A stretch of DNA of 64,000 nt from Phymatolithon calcareum (Eukaryota > Rhodophyta > Florideophyceae > Hapalidiales). Position numbers and translations under genes: made by a program. This document shows positions 22,607 through 34,038 of the stretch, piece after piece (position 1 is the stretch's first letter; each line of letters opens with the position of its first letter). Location: contig OZ345381.1 in the NCBI GenBank assembly GCA_977006965.1, positions 1,674,001 through 1,738,000 of the forward strand, given 5' to 3'. Below the pieces are notes generated by a model. That model was not told the origin of the DNA. It did not search any database and saw nothing but the letters and a program-made list of their open reading frames with translations.

Positions 22607-22619
22607 CATACGGAGTGCA

Positions 22620-22852
22620 GCGAGGCAAAATACGAAACCGTGGAAGAGGTAATCGACGTATCAGGGAACGAAAGTGATGGGATATTTGTTCAGGTTAAAT
22701 GGTTGGGGTTGCCGGATCGTAGAGATTGGACGTGGCACCCAATCAAAGATATTCATGAAGATATCCCCGATAAGGTTGAAGAATTATTGAAGACAACTAA
22801 GAAGAAGCGTGCTGTAAAGCATGCTCGCGAACAGATTGGTCTGTCCCGGTAA
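22620..22852 (+). pseudogene. Chromodomain at the C-terminus of the retrotransposon integrase
   Basis: Reading from a K-Y-E-T-V-E-E-V-I-D start, the frame has V-Q-V-K-W-L-G-L-P then D-W-T-W-H-P, the aromatic pattern of a chromodomain, and a basic tail. In chromoviruses this module directs integration to marked chromatin. It was in frame with the integrase before the LINE inserted at 21650, as the empty site in the inverted copy shows. Confidence 0.75.
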
Positions 22853-23002
22853 ATGCCTCTGCTAAGCAGAGCCATGGGGCACTGTAGATGTGGGTACATA
22901 CCAAGTGTTCGCCAAGCAAGGAGCAAGGGCGACACTTAACGGGAGAGAGCCATAATTACTTAGCAAATATCATATCATATCATCTCAGCATATATCATAT
23001 CA

Positions 23003-23445
23003 TGGTCTCTCCCGTTAAGTGTCGCCCTTGCTCCTTGCTTGGCGAACGCTTGGTATGTACCCGCATCTACAGTGCCCCATGGCTCTGCTTAGCAGAGGCA
23101 TTTACCGGGACAGACCTATCTGTTCGCGAGCATGCTTTACAGCACGCTTCTTCTTAGTTGTCTTCAAAAATTCTTCAACCTTATCCGGGATATCTTCATG
23201 AATATCTTTGATTAGGTGCCACGTCCAATCTCTACCTGAACAACTATCCCATCACTTTCGTTCCCTGATACGTCGATTACCTCTTCCACGATTTCGTATT
23301 TTGCCTTGCTGCACTCCGTATGCGATAACAGTTCCTAGGATACTTTTGCCCCGTCCATTCCTGCTCGATACAGCTGTAAGCGTGCCGCATGTACTTTCTC
23401 AACTTTTTGAGTTAACATGTGCTCTACCTCATAGATCAGCTCACT
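23003..23445 (-). repeat. Inverted partial copy of the LTR retrotransposon (palindromic arm)
   Basis: Reading the minus strand downward, this arm repeats integrase C-terminus (21514-21649), then chromodomain (22620-22852), then the start of the LTR (TGTAGATG ending at 23071), and stops after about 65 bp of LTR. It faces the left arm across about 25-30 bp of AT-rich DNA (about 22979-23002). It lacks the LINE insert, so it preserves the ancestral empty site. Confidence 0.8.
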
Positions 23446-25660
23446 GGGCGTCTAAACTTCTTTCTTTCTTTATTGCAGGATATCTGAGCTCCAAGCAGTG
23501 TACGTTACGCAACATTTAGAGGGTTTCTAAGATGCTCCTGGACTGGCTTCATTCTGGGTACTCGCGTATCTGCTTGCTGGGAGTACTGCGGCACACCTCT
23601 ACAGAGCGAAATTAATGCTCGTACCTAAGGTACATTGAGATGATCAGCTACCGTGAACACCCAAAATGGTTTCCAACCCGGGTCATCCCTTTGAAGGACG
23701 GCTGCTGAGGACTGGCTGCGTAGAGAGTTAGACGTTAAGATCCCCGAAGCTCTGCAATTTGTGCGGCTTTGAGCTTTTGTGACATCAAATATCACTCGTA
23801 TCTGTTAATGACTTCTGTAGTCGTAAGGATGGGGAGTTGTTCTAGGACAGCTCCAAAACCTGCAATACACGAACAAACAAACCTGAGCTACAGACTTAAA
23901 AATTAACGGCAATTCTATCTCTACCCTCCGTAGTAGAAGCAAATAATGCATACGGAAGCGATCATCCAAGTTGACAATCACGCAAGCAATATCGTCATCC
24001 ACAAAGCCGCGTGCCGGCACAGCGCGTAGCTCTCTCTGTCCAGGGAGAGTATTTTAAAACTGTAGCACGTGCTCGCATCACCTTCAATTCACGTTTGGGT
24101 CATTCCCTGGGGCGTATATAGATTTCCACCCTTGTCACACCGTGCCACTTTTCATCCGATTGAACGAGCTCAGGAGTCACGTTTCTTCCCTATCGGCACT
24201 ACGCAAGTTTATTGACCTGCGAGAACGTCACAGCAAGTAATTCCCCGGTGTACACTGCATGAAGCCAGACCTTTGTGCTGATCGGAGCTCGGCGCTCGTG
24301 GTAGCTGTTATAAAATGACATTGCCTCTCCTTGTACTTCATCCGGCGCTTAAGGTGACGGCTTTAGACAAAGGAGAGATCAGGGGCTGTGTTTTTGAAAC
24401 TCTTAAACACTCCCTAACAATACCAAAGAGGAAAGAAAACATGCAAGGGAAACAGAACAGGACATTGGAAAACTATTACAGAATGCGGTCGAAATGGAAA
24501 GAGAATGGATAGTGCGATGATGGACGTGACTAAGATGTTGTGCGATCTGTTTAGAAAATCAGCATGCGAGGCATAAGTCAGAGAGCCCGTGGAAGCCCCC
24601 GGGCGTTGAATAGCCCCGACGTTGGGTCATCTACTATATACTCTTACATTTCCTTTGCAAATTGAATGAGTGCTTCCGCAATCGTCTCAACAAGAGCCTC
24701 CTGTTGTCTTCGGGACGCGCTTATTAAAGCGCTCATGGGTCTAAGAGATATTTCAAGAAAGAAAAGCTTATGGAAGTCAGATCGCTAAAGACTTTCAAGC
24801 TCTGAAATATCACAAAGCCTTTCTTACCTTGGTGCCACCTTTGCTCAAGATCACACTGCTACACACAGAATCCCGTGTCGAATCATAGTTTTTGCTCGCT
24901 TAAGAAGACCTTTTACCCTTCTTCTTAGTTATAGAGTTCGCTGCCTGAGAAGGAGACTTGGATGTGCTGTTTGAGGAGGACATATTGGAGTAGCTGTCTT
25001 AGTTGCTCTTTCTGTCAACGAGCGATTGGCGCGTTAAATAGGCATTTCGAGCAGGCTTCGAGAACTTTCGCAGTGGGCCGCATGCTCCCCTCTGAAAGCA
25101 CAGGTGAGCCGACCGACACTCGAAATGTTCAGAGATGGCACGGTGCAAATCTATTGCTGTTGCCCCAACTCAAAATTCTCGCAAATTCCTACATAATTCG
25201 TGCGTTTGCGGCAGGCGTGCATCACTTGGCTGATATGGAATGTAGGTCAATATTGACATAATACTGGCAATTGTGGAAGATCCTTCATTCTGGGCTGTGA
25301 GCAGGGCCTGAAAACTATAAAGGCGCAACGCCAGTCCATATTGCTTTGTTTTTCGCAAACAATGTTCTAGATGAGCCGTGTACACAGTAGTTATTAACAG
25401 TGCTTCAAAATGGACGACATCATACTCTGGTTATTTTTGTCCAGACTTGGATCGATTCTGATTGTAGGAATAGAGATATTGTTTCAGCGTTAGCCAACAT
25501 CTCCCAACAACTCGTTCACATCCATCTGTCTCGTCAATGCAATCGTCTTGTTCATTGAATTAAGCCACTTTTTTCGCTGGAGACTATCTTTTGCCAGCAG
25601 AGAACGAGAAGAACTCTCACGTCCATTGTTCTCCATGTCCATACGTTAGGGAAAATTGTC
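23446..25660. other. No gene recognised; possible LINE tail at its left edge
   Basis: 23458-23477 reads on the minus strand GCAATAAAGAAAGAAAGAAG, like the sequences at about 26916-26932 (-) and 27801-27823 (+), and may be a non-LTR retrotransposon 3' tail. The rest has only short frames with no recognisable content. Confidence 0.4.
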
Positions 25661-25666
25661 TTTATT

Positions 25667-26235
25667 TTGTCCAGACGGCATCTTTGTTCGTGTTGTGACC
25701 TGATCCACTCTCGATTTGCATCGGGCCTGTTTCACCCTTCGCAGAAGTACCCCCAGATTCTCCGAAAGTTTGATATGACTGAATATCATGCGTTGGAATC
25801 AGGAGTTCATTTGTTCTCCCCCAGCCCGCGAATCCACGATTTTCTATCTTCCCGGCGGTGACTGCAGCGCCACATTCCGTTCTACACTCTCTCCCCGTCG
25901 ACGAGCTGACTGAGGGAGATAAGGAATCTCAAATTTCCCCGCCACAATATATATTAAGCTCCTATCCTCGCGCCGGTGAATACCGCCCGTCATTGGAAAC
26001 CGCTCAATTGGAGCAACTGTTTCTATTTGGAGACCCCATTCCTTCGGTTAATCACGAGTCCTCGCAGATGTGGAACAAAACTGTTGATCGGCCTCTTCAC
26101 CCACATCAAGCACATCAAGGGTCGCTGTATAACATTCTGCTGTCTCTCACTTCCACGCTGTACACTTGGGACGCGACCGCATGTCTGGGGACGGTAACGT
26201 GCCCAGCCTGAAAACTCCAAGCGAAGGACATGCAT
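25667..26235 (+). pseudogene. Decayed Ty1/copia-type pol remnant (tentative)
   Basis: One frame has Q-K-Y-P-Q-I-L-R-K-F-D-M-T-E-Y, like the copia segment between reverse transcriptase and RNase H (usually a 'KY--dlLkrFgM' phrase). Another frame about 350 bp further has G-L-F-T-H-I-K-H-I-K-G-R-C, like the copia 'W-A-vkrilrYlkGT' phrase. Order and spacing fit, but the frames differ and no catalytic motif survives. Confidence 0.4.
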
Positions 26236-26821
26236 TGTGCAGGAACTCTATCGCGGAACGCTCAAACATATTGCCCATCTTTTTCTCCTCGCGTTATCAC
26301 TGCTTTCACGGTTTCTAGCGGCTCTGTAGATTTTGACGGAGCCTCAATCGGCGATGCAATGGTCGGTTTCGAAAACCAATCATCTCGTTAGATGTTTCCT
26401 TTGAGTCCGCTGCTTCGGATTTTTCAACTGCAGTACCATCTATTTGCATAGTGCCTTTGTCAGGGATTTTACAACACGAAAAACTTCATCCTTGGCTCAG
26501 AGCATATTCGACATCATTGCCAGTCAGCCTCCTTGGGAGAGTACAAATCAAATAATATTTTCGGCGCATTGTTATATTTATTTAAAAATATGTGTCTTCC
26601 ATAGGAGGCTGTGCGGCTGTGGGAAGAAACGTCTCTTCCGCTCTCCAACCCATTTGCGAACACGACGTGTTGTTGCCTGGTGCTCTTCCACGTTTCGAAA
26701 ATTATGAATGTTCTTGGAACGTTTCACGGAGGATTCAATACTCAAAGGGTCTGGAGCTATTCCGAACATTGATAAGGCCTTTGTTCAGAGACTCGCCCGA
26801 CCAACAAACGGAACTAGTGGA
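26236..26821. other. No gene recognised
   Basis: AT-rich; only short frames on both strands. Confidence 0.4.
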
Positions 26822-27880
26822 TTAGAAAGAGGCAAGATGTCCCACCATCTTCGGAGTATGACTTTTCGTTGGAACTCGATATCCTTGTCGTTTTAGTTTT
26901 TTCTTCTGCTGTTTTCTTTCTTTATTGCGGAAATAACGCTCGCACTGAAGGTAAGCTCCCACATCTGTTCTGCAACAGCATTTCACGTTCAGAAATTTGA
27001 GTATTGCTAAGGGTCTCTCACGGCATAGCTCTTCTACGGTTTTTGTACCCACTCTACCAATAAACTTACGTCTGGAGACGGAACGTCCACCACACCTTAG
27101 AATCAGGTGCTCTGCATTTTCCTTGCAACCAGAGTTACAGGTTTGCACATTGGGTCGTACGACCTTGTGTCTCCATGCCTAAACACGGCCACCATGGGGG
27201 TACGGTCTCCAATCAGCTGGTGTAAGATCACTTCTGTCCGTCCGTGCGATAAGGGAAGCTCGCGTGGAAGTGTCGGAACGGCGACAGTTTCGGCTCGTAA
27301 GGAAGGCCTAATGATTGATCGCGCTGCGTCGAGTGTCAGAGGAACCTTCTGGTTATCTAATAGGCTTGATTCGCAAATAGAGCTAATTCTTCGACAGCAT
27401 CATTTCTTGGAATTACGCAGTGACTTGGTATCCAAATGCCTTCAACGAAAATCTCCTTGGACATCATTTGCTCCATAAGGCCCCAAAGTTTCCTTATCAT
27501 TTCCCCATACCTTTGCGGGTGTCCTTTAATAGCATGGATACAGCTCCTGCTGTCCGTGAACCATCTTATAGTGTTTTCAGGTGCAAAGAATAGCTTCAGT
27601 GCGTCTTGGAAGGAATGAACTGCGGCAAAAATCTCCGCGTCGTATGAAGATAGTCGACGGAAATTCATCGGCAGAGTTCGGAGCAAAACGGTAGAAGATC
27701 TGTGCAGAGAGAAACCCGTAGCGATAATCCAATATTTGAACGAAGAGAACTTGCTCGAGAGCAAGTTTAGGCGTTAACATAAAAATTGACGTCATCTGCA
27801 ATAAAGAAAGAAAGAAAGAAGATCCGACAAATCCGGCGGGGAGCGCCAGTTCCTTCACCGTTTCATTTCCGCGCGTCACT
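26822..27880 (-). pseudogene. LINE-C remnant: RNase H domain and terminal CCHC knuckle
   Basis: On the minus strand, 27357-27764 has the RNase H core: Y-D-A-E-I-F-A, then W-F-T-D-S-R-S, then W-I-P-S-H-C with a later N-D-A-V-E-E-L-A. After frame breaks, 26822-27148 has C-N-S-G-C...E-H-L-I-L-R-C, the Cys/His knuckle usual at the end of non-LTR retrotransposon polyproteins. A second RNase H end (R-G-N-E-T-V-K-E-L-A) at about 27820-27879 suggests two overlapping copies. It is a different family from LINE-A and LINE-B, which show no RNase H here. Confidence 0.65.
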
Positions 27881-27882
27881 TT

Positions 27883-28462
27883 TGACCTTAAGAATAGTAA
27901 GTTTGTTGTCTTGGTTCGATGTACACGTGGGCAACAAGCTTGTTAGCCTGGATAGCAATGCTCTAAGCATCCATGGGTAGAGGAGACCTAGCTTACACTT
28001 ACTGCGCGGGATCATTGTATAATAGCTTTATCTCGAGGCACACTTTAGTATAGTCGACAATGTCGACGCGAGGGAGAAAGAGGGATCATCAAGTTCAAAA
28101 CATTTCTATCCTCAAGATAAAGTCCTTTTCATTCATCCCACCATCTCGGTGAAGAACCAACGTTCGCCACAAGCGGGAGGCGAGACCCCGTACCCTACGT
28201 CGCGAGTAGGGGGAGGCACCAGCTAGCGATCCGTCGATCGGTTGACATCTCCGCGAAACGCAATAGTGCTCCAACGAGCATTGCGTTTGGCACTTGCAGG
28301 TTACCGGCCCAAGTTCTGTCCCAGTCCACGACCGGAGCGCGTTCCCGTTCCACTCCGTATACTACAAGTGAATCGTATCGAAATACGGTTCAGTCAAGTT
28401 CATTAAACGCGCGAACGTCGTAATTAGCGGTCTGCGGCTTAACGTCTTGAAGACCAGCGACA
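27883..28462. mobile_element. LTR copy, inverted relative to 54117-54692
   Basis: This 580-bp stretch matches the reverse complement of 54117-54692 end to end. Shared stretches include GTTACCGGCCCAAGTTCTGTC-like and GTAATTAGCGGTC sequence. It starts TGACC and ends GCGACA. The 5-bp flanks here do not match, so the target-site duplication has been lost or one side rearranged. Confidence 0.65.
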
Positions 28463-29904
28463 CTACCTTCTGTGCTAGTCGCAATCGCCGTTTATACCCT
28501 TTCCTAGAATTCATATTACAGTGGGAATTGCTAGCAATATGTAAATATAAACTGCTTTCTCTCTAATGAGGCTTGCAAGGCAGTGCTTTATTGCTGAAAT
28601 ATCTTCTACTTAGATTACGACACGGCGTTATTGCTGCTAGTAATTAGGAAAGCATTCCTTCTTCTCTGCCTGCCGCTCGAGATATGATTCGATTCCACTC
28701 GGAGCAAAAGCGGTGGTTCCACGTGTAGCGCCCGCTGTTATGTCGCTGTCCCAAGGCGGTCTCTTTTTCCTCTCGCGACTGTACGCCGCACAACTGTGAT
28801 CTCGATAGTCATGCTGCTCGTAGTAGGTGATCTGTTGGGCCATACTTGCACGTGTCTCTCGTGTGTCTATGCGCTGCATCGCTGTCTTTTGCGTAGGTTG
28901 TAGTATATAAGCTAGTTAGTTCCTTCCTCTGAGTAAAGGAAGGTGGGAGAGTTCTGGATTTCGGCTCGATTGCTTGGATCAAGCACGCGCAATGTTCGCC
29001 TGACAGTCCCTTCGACCACGCGGAGTCGGAGCTCTTCCCACCCTTTCCTGACCGCAACCGTTTCGGCGCGCAAGCCAGTGCGTCGACAACCGCGTTCAAG
29101 TTTCCCTTTCCCTTTTTCGTGCGTCCGTGCGAAGGTCGACGGCCAAGCCATGGTCGCCGCCTAAAGACGGCGTCGTTTTCTCCTTCCTTTCTCTTTTGCC
29201 TTTCGTCATGTCGTAAGCGGCGCAGTGGACGTCCGTTCGACTAGTCTCCACACTTATTCTTCTCCGTTTCCTCGAAGGCCCGTGCTCGTGTTCGTCCGCA
29301 CGATCGCTGGAGTTACCGTATGGCAATCTTGCCCGTTTTGTGTTGCAAGTTGCGCTTATCATCTGGACCTAAGTGCTCCTCACGTCGAGCTTCCGAGGCC
29401 CTGTTCGGCGTAGCCTCGCCCTCGTATCTCATCCATGCGACCGCTTGTGTTCCCGCAAAGCTGTGGAGTGTCCTCCGTGACCTGCATTACCGACTTCGCC
29501 CTGGTTCAAGTCGCGTCTATCTCTATTCACCCTCATCTACCTCGTCAAGCTTCTGAAGCCCTGTTCGGCGTAGCCTTGCGCTCGTGTTCTACGTTCACGA
29601 CCGCTTGCGTTCCCGCAAAGCCATGGAGTACTACGATGGTGGACGCCTATTTTGTCCGCTGGTCTGGAGGTTTTGTTTGCTTGTCTTTCTTTCCTTCTCT
29701 TTTGTCTTGTCTCTCCCGCTCTTTTCGTCTCTCTCCTCTCTTGGGCTTTTCTCTCCCATGTGGCGTCGGGTTCTTTGGAGCCTGGCGCTACACCACGATC
29801 CGCGAGTCCATGTGGACGACCAGAACATTTGGACTCTTTGCTTTACCGCTCCCTTGTCTTCTTTTCGCGAATGATACATTGTAATCCCTCCGTGTCGACA
29901 ACGG
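28463..29904. repeat. Gene-poor tract with an internal ~86-bp direct repeat
   Basis: 29386-29473 and 29546-29631 are direct repeats with about 85% identity, sharing GGCGTAGCC and GCGTTCCCGCAAAG-like words. A T/C-rich tract follows (29680-29760). Several overlapping frames of 80-150 codons are present on both strands; I recognise none, and GC-rich composition makes chance ORFs likely. Confidence 0.45.
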
Positions 29905-30040
29905 AAAAACCTGTAGGAGATAACTGCATCGGACTCTTCACGATAAATAGGTACACCTGGGATTCGAACCCAGGACCTTCTCTTGATCACATATTTGATG
30001 TGTACCCCCAGGATCAGTTTTACCACTTGACCAGGTGGAG
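29905..30040 (-). repeat. tRNA-derived (SINE-like) repeat, copy 2
   Basis: The minus strand carries TGGTCAAGTGG (A box, about 30024-30034) and GGTTCGAATCC (B box, about 29960-29970), with a T-arm pairing CTGGG/CCCAG. It aligns with 6030-6167 including about 50 bp beyond the tRNA-like part. Acceptor pairing is incomplete, so it is not a working tRNA as far as I can fold it. Confidence 0.55.
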
Positions 30041-32215
30041 TTGCTAGCAATACTGTAGATGCAAAAGTAACCTTCATCATCGTTGGACGCGACAAGCAAA
30101 TAAATGTGACTGATATCGAATGGATATGAAGTAAACTGCGTGGGTAACAATCTTGACAAAGTAGTAACACATAATTGGTGCGCAGTCTTTTGATCAGCTC
30201 CTCGACAGAGGTTTGCAAGCTCCGGCGACGACTAGAGGTAGAACTGTAGTCTGAAGGGGAGGGAGAAGTCGAGGACGATCCGATGATGATGAGTGACAAA
30301 AAGCCCTGTTGATAGAGAAGGCACCGTGTAAGAGATCTCTCCCGGAAGAATCGGATAAAGCAGATTTCACATACTCAAGAAAAATCTAGTCCTCCGCGAC
30401 AAAAAAGATACACACTGTTCTCATGCTCAAAAGAAGCCCTCATAGAAACTGACGCTCACAAGAGTTCGTGCGACGGCTTCCACGGAATCCGACGCTACTC
30501 AAAGAAATGCTGGGATATCTGGGAAAATGGGGCACAACCTTGACGAAGCAAGTAAAGCCAGTATGTACAAGCGAAGAAACAGGAATGTACCTAGGGCGAT
30601 CAGCATAGTTCTGAGCCATACTGAGAAAAGGGCAAGCGTTCCACAAGTATATATGAATAGAAATCAAGGACGGTCAGCGGAGGCCGATCCTGCAATTCTG
30701 CTCTAACTCAGATTCCACCCTCCACCCTTAGGGGCTCAATTTTACCTGATACCGTAGAGAATATCGAAGCCCAAGGCTGAACTCTGTTCTCCAAACTAAA
30801 TTTTGTCTTCGAGACCAAAGTCTTCGGAGGAAACGTGGAGCGAAAACGGTAGTTAGTATTGACACGAAATACGTAAAGTATTTGCAAGGGTGCGGGTGCG
30901 CATCTCAATAAGGATTGCACATAACATTCACGAGGCTAGGCAATGGGTAGCTAATTTCCACCTTATGTGCTAGAATGAGCGCGAAGGGCCAACGCCTTCT
31001 TTGTCCGATCCTGCTTCGCGGCACACCGAAAATAACAACTTAGCTGGGTCAATTCGCCTACAGGACACCTTGGAGACAGTCTCCGAAGGCATGTGGTCAC
31101 GCTGTTGCGCATAGATAGATTATGATTTTCTGTGCAAAATGGGAAGACAAATGTATTGACATTTTCTTGGGGGATAACGTCACGACATTTTCCCGCGCGC
31201 CTCGCATTAGTGCACCGCCTTTCGATATCATTCGTCTCTTAGCTGCGGTTTTCCTTCTTGGATCAGCAGTCGTCAGTCATGTGGGCAACTCAGTCCCGCA
31301 AGAGAGTCTCATGATGCGGCACCTATCACTACAGAGGAACAATGTGTATCTCCCCTGTGACACAAGGAAGCATGTAGTCCTCAAATCTGCTCATCGAAAT
31401 TTGATTCTCTTCATTGAGCGGTATTCCTTGTAAAAGCGCCGAATTCGACGACAAGGTGTCTGATGTATGAGAAATGGCACTGCTTCGCAAGTATGTATAA
31501 ACTCCATGCGGCCGTCTGTACAGGAGAAGAATAGCGTACACGTGCAGAATTCCAAGGTGTATTCCTTCCAGAGGGAACAACAATCCGGCGTCGTAAGGAG
31601 GCACCTTGGCGTAGGAGTATGGCGTCGTGATAGGCAATCGAGGATGATGACAATGGGGACCTGGTCTGGCCGTGAAGAAGGGGTCTGCAGATTTATCTCC
31701 GAAAAGTACCGGCGATGAAGCAGGTGGCGCTAATAATGATGCCGAACAAGAGATCATAGGTCTAAAACAGAATGCGGAAGGAAGTCCAACTTCGGATGAT
31801 TCCACCGGGAAAGAATTCTTCGTCTTCGGAAGTCACTGCCGAAGCGAGCTTATAGGTGAGCACCCATGTCGATATCTCTGAGTCAAGATCGGAAGATCGT
31901 GTAATCGCATCCACCTTGGAGCCAAGGGGTCATCAATCCACGACAAAATGTGCGGACTCTCGTACCGTGCCTAACAGGAGCTCTTACGTTTCCCCATTCC
32001 TTCACTACGGAAAATTTCATCCGCAATTGTCAGGGCCATGACCAGCATCCCCTGCAATAAGGATGGTGCGTTGGAGACCTATTCTGCAGTCATTTTCAAG
32101 GGCAATGTACAGCTCGACTCATCTCTTCGTTGCACGGTTTGTGTTTGACTTCGGTGTTGAGGCTTTTTGAAGTTTTTTTAACAACAAAATGCCTTTTGTA
32201 TAATGAGTCATGGAC
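30041..32215. other. No confident gene; exon-like segment at 31672-31857
   Basis: On the plus strand about 60 codons before 31857 read as a polar, Ser/Asp/Glu-rich segment that ends exactly at a GGTGAGC splice-donor-like site; upstream the same frame has stops. A 103-codon ATG frame at 31122-31433 has a hydrophobic stretch. These may be pieces of a decayed spliced gene. A 158-codon minus frame (31329-31805) overlaps them and is equally unsupported. Confidence 0.25.
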
Positions 32216-32228
32216 TGTGCGCAGACCA

Positions 32229-32416
32229 AAGTCGCTTGGTTCGTCAAGTGCTACTTCACTGTGTTCGACCCCGATTCAATCTTTGGGGACGTTCCGGACC
32301 TCGACGTGCAACCAGCATTCAAACTCGTAATAAATGGATTATAATAGAGGAAGTTTAGGCCCTCAAAGTGTTGCTAGCCCCACAAGAGGAATACGCAAAA
32401 TGAATGAATGAATGAA
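32229..32416 (+). mobile_element. 5'-truncated RTE-like LINE, 13-bp TSD and (AATG)n tail
   Basis: Flanked by a perfect direct repeat TGTGCGCAGACCA at 32216-32228 and 32417-32429. The 188-bp insert ends CAAAATGAATGAATGAATGA. Its body aligns with the 3' end of the RTE-like element at 57533-58623 (both have AATCTTTGG, then the same residues I-F-G-D-x-P-x-L-D in translation). Only the last ~60 codons and the tail are present. Confidence 0.85.
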
Positions 32417-32429
32417 TGTGCGCAGACCA

Positions 32430-32640
32430 CGCTATGATACAACTACAAGTCCGGAGCATACCGCCCCGTGAAGCTTGGCATATCCTCTGAATTGTATCAT
32501 ACTGTGGGGCTCCGAATGTCATAATTACGTTACGCTAGTCCTTATGATCATTCTTCATCATAGCGCCGGATTGAGCTTTTCCACGAGCCAGACGGTATGA
32601 TTGTCGAGGGATCTTAGACATCTTCAATCGATCTTTGAGA
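32430..32640. other. Spacer
   Basis: No recognisable feature between two mobile elements. Confidence 0.5.
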
Positions 32641-32648
32641 GCTTTGAG

Positions 32649-33041
32649 TAGACTTGCCGCTAATCAAGAGTTTTCGATTGGCTACGCTATTACAGCCCCT
32701 TTTAAGGGTTTACCCTTTAACAACCGATAAAAGCCAATAACCCGGTTATTAAGGTTCCACATTGTTTGGAAAACCGGTTAAATTGTTCAGAGTGCGCTGA
32801 CGTGGCAGGCCGCTTACAAGTTTGTCTCCTGTATTCTGAAAAAGGCATTGAGCATATGCTAGATTTTATTATATTTGAACCACATTCTTTGCGCCTTAAT
32901 TATAATTGTTATGAATATTCAATGGGGCTCATTGAACATATCAGACCCACCGTTAATAACCCGGAACAGTTTCGGATGATTACGGTTACGAACCAATTTT
33001 GCTAACCCTGACACAACCCATTTTGGGTTAGCGGCAAGTCT
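32649..33041. mobile_element. hAT-like non-autonomous element with 8-bp TSD
   Basis: The left end TAGACTTGCCGCTAA is matched by the right end TTAGCGGCAAGTCT, and both sides are flanked by GCTTTGAG (32641-32648 and 33042-33049). The 8-bp duplication and the terminal form fit the hAT superfamily. The 393-bp interior is AT-rich without a convincing reading frame. Confidence 0.7.
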
Positions 33042-33049
33042 GCTTTGAG

Positions 33050-34038
33050 GCTGGGACGGCACTGTCGAGCAAATACGGCCCGTTGTACCGCCACATGATT
33101 ATATGATGAACTAATTTACTAAGCCTCCTTGTCATATCTTGGACGCTCGCGAACAAATCAGAGCTGATTTTCATTATTTTTTAAAGGGAAAAATACTAAA
33201 ATGAGTTCAAGTTTTGCGTTCTTGCCTCAGATGAGCTTGCGCCGTGTCATCACATTAACTATTCTTTAAATAGTAATGAGTTAAAAAAATAGAATGAGAG
33301 AATGCCTTGGAAATCCCTCAGGATCAAAAGAATTTCCTTTCGTATCATACTAATCAGAATGCTGTTTCGCGTCCTCATTTTTCGGTTTTCCTCGTCGAAG
33401 TCCGGGGTCTGCTCTATGCTATCCTAAGAATTTCAATTCAACCTATGAAAGCAATCACATTATCTAAGGTCGTGAGAACTTTCACTTTAGTCACTAATGA
33501 GACGTAAGAGAGTCGCACAACCTCGCAATAGACCTTTGTCGATTCACAGATTTTCATGGGAGAAAGTAACATCATTTCGGGAGGTGGAGTCAGGCTGACA
33601 CAATGCCGTAAAACAATGGTGGAAAAATTCATGCCTAAACAGCAGTCGCTCGCGATTCTCAAGATGTCCGATTTGCACAAATTCAGATTTCTAAGAAAAA
33701 GGGCATGGCATCCAAGAGGCTCCCTTCGTCCCATCCCTCTATGTAGTCTGCCTCACGCCCCTAGCTTCCCTCCGTGTTCTAGTGCCGCTACAGTTTTATC
33801 CGCACAGGGCGGCTACCTTCAGTGATGAGAGAAAAGCTTTTTCCACATAGAAATAAGTAGTCCAATCAGAAAAAGTTCACGATATCGTAAAGAAGAAACT
33901 ATTACCTTATCACAGTTTTAAAAGATGCGCGTTCTTCCAATCTAGCCATTCCAGATCACCACGATGAGAAAACAGAGATGAAAGGTTACAAAAGATGACT
34001 CTAGCGACGACAAACAAGTGTCCTGAACCAGTCCACAC
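33050..34038. other. No gene recognised
   Basis: AT-rich. About 33448-33471 repeats a 24-bp word found at about 11430. The 3' flank of the phycoerythrin gene lies at the right end. Confidence 0.4.

Larger units (their letters stand above)
19423..22978 (+). mobile_element. Internally deleted Ty3/gypsy-type (chromovirus-like) LTR retrotransposon
   Basis: The 5' LTR begins TGTAGATGTGGGTACATACC at 19423 and runs to roughly 19740-19790. The same sequence begins again at 22883 as a truncated 3' LTR (to about 22978). Between them are a gag-like ORF, an integrase (zinc-binding and DDE parts) and a chromodomain. Protease, reverse transcriptase and RNase H are missing, so gag is joined almost directly to integrase: a deletion derivative. 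A 5'-truncated LINE sits inside it at 21650-22606. The right end runs into an inverted partial copy of the same element. Confidence 0.8.

Noticed and set aside
25667-26211. Host gene of about 180 codons
   Set aside because: The two frames differ and carry phrases of a copia polyprotein in the right order; better read as a decayed retrotransposon.
29631-30299. 222-codon minus frame covering the tRNA-like repeat
   Set aside because: It has no ATG at its start (first codon TTG) and runs through a dispersed repeat, so it is not a single gene.
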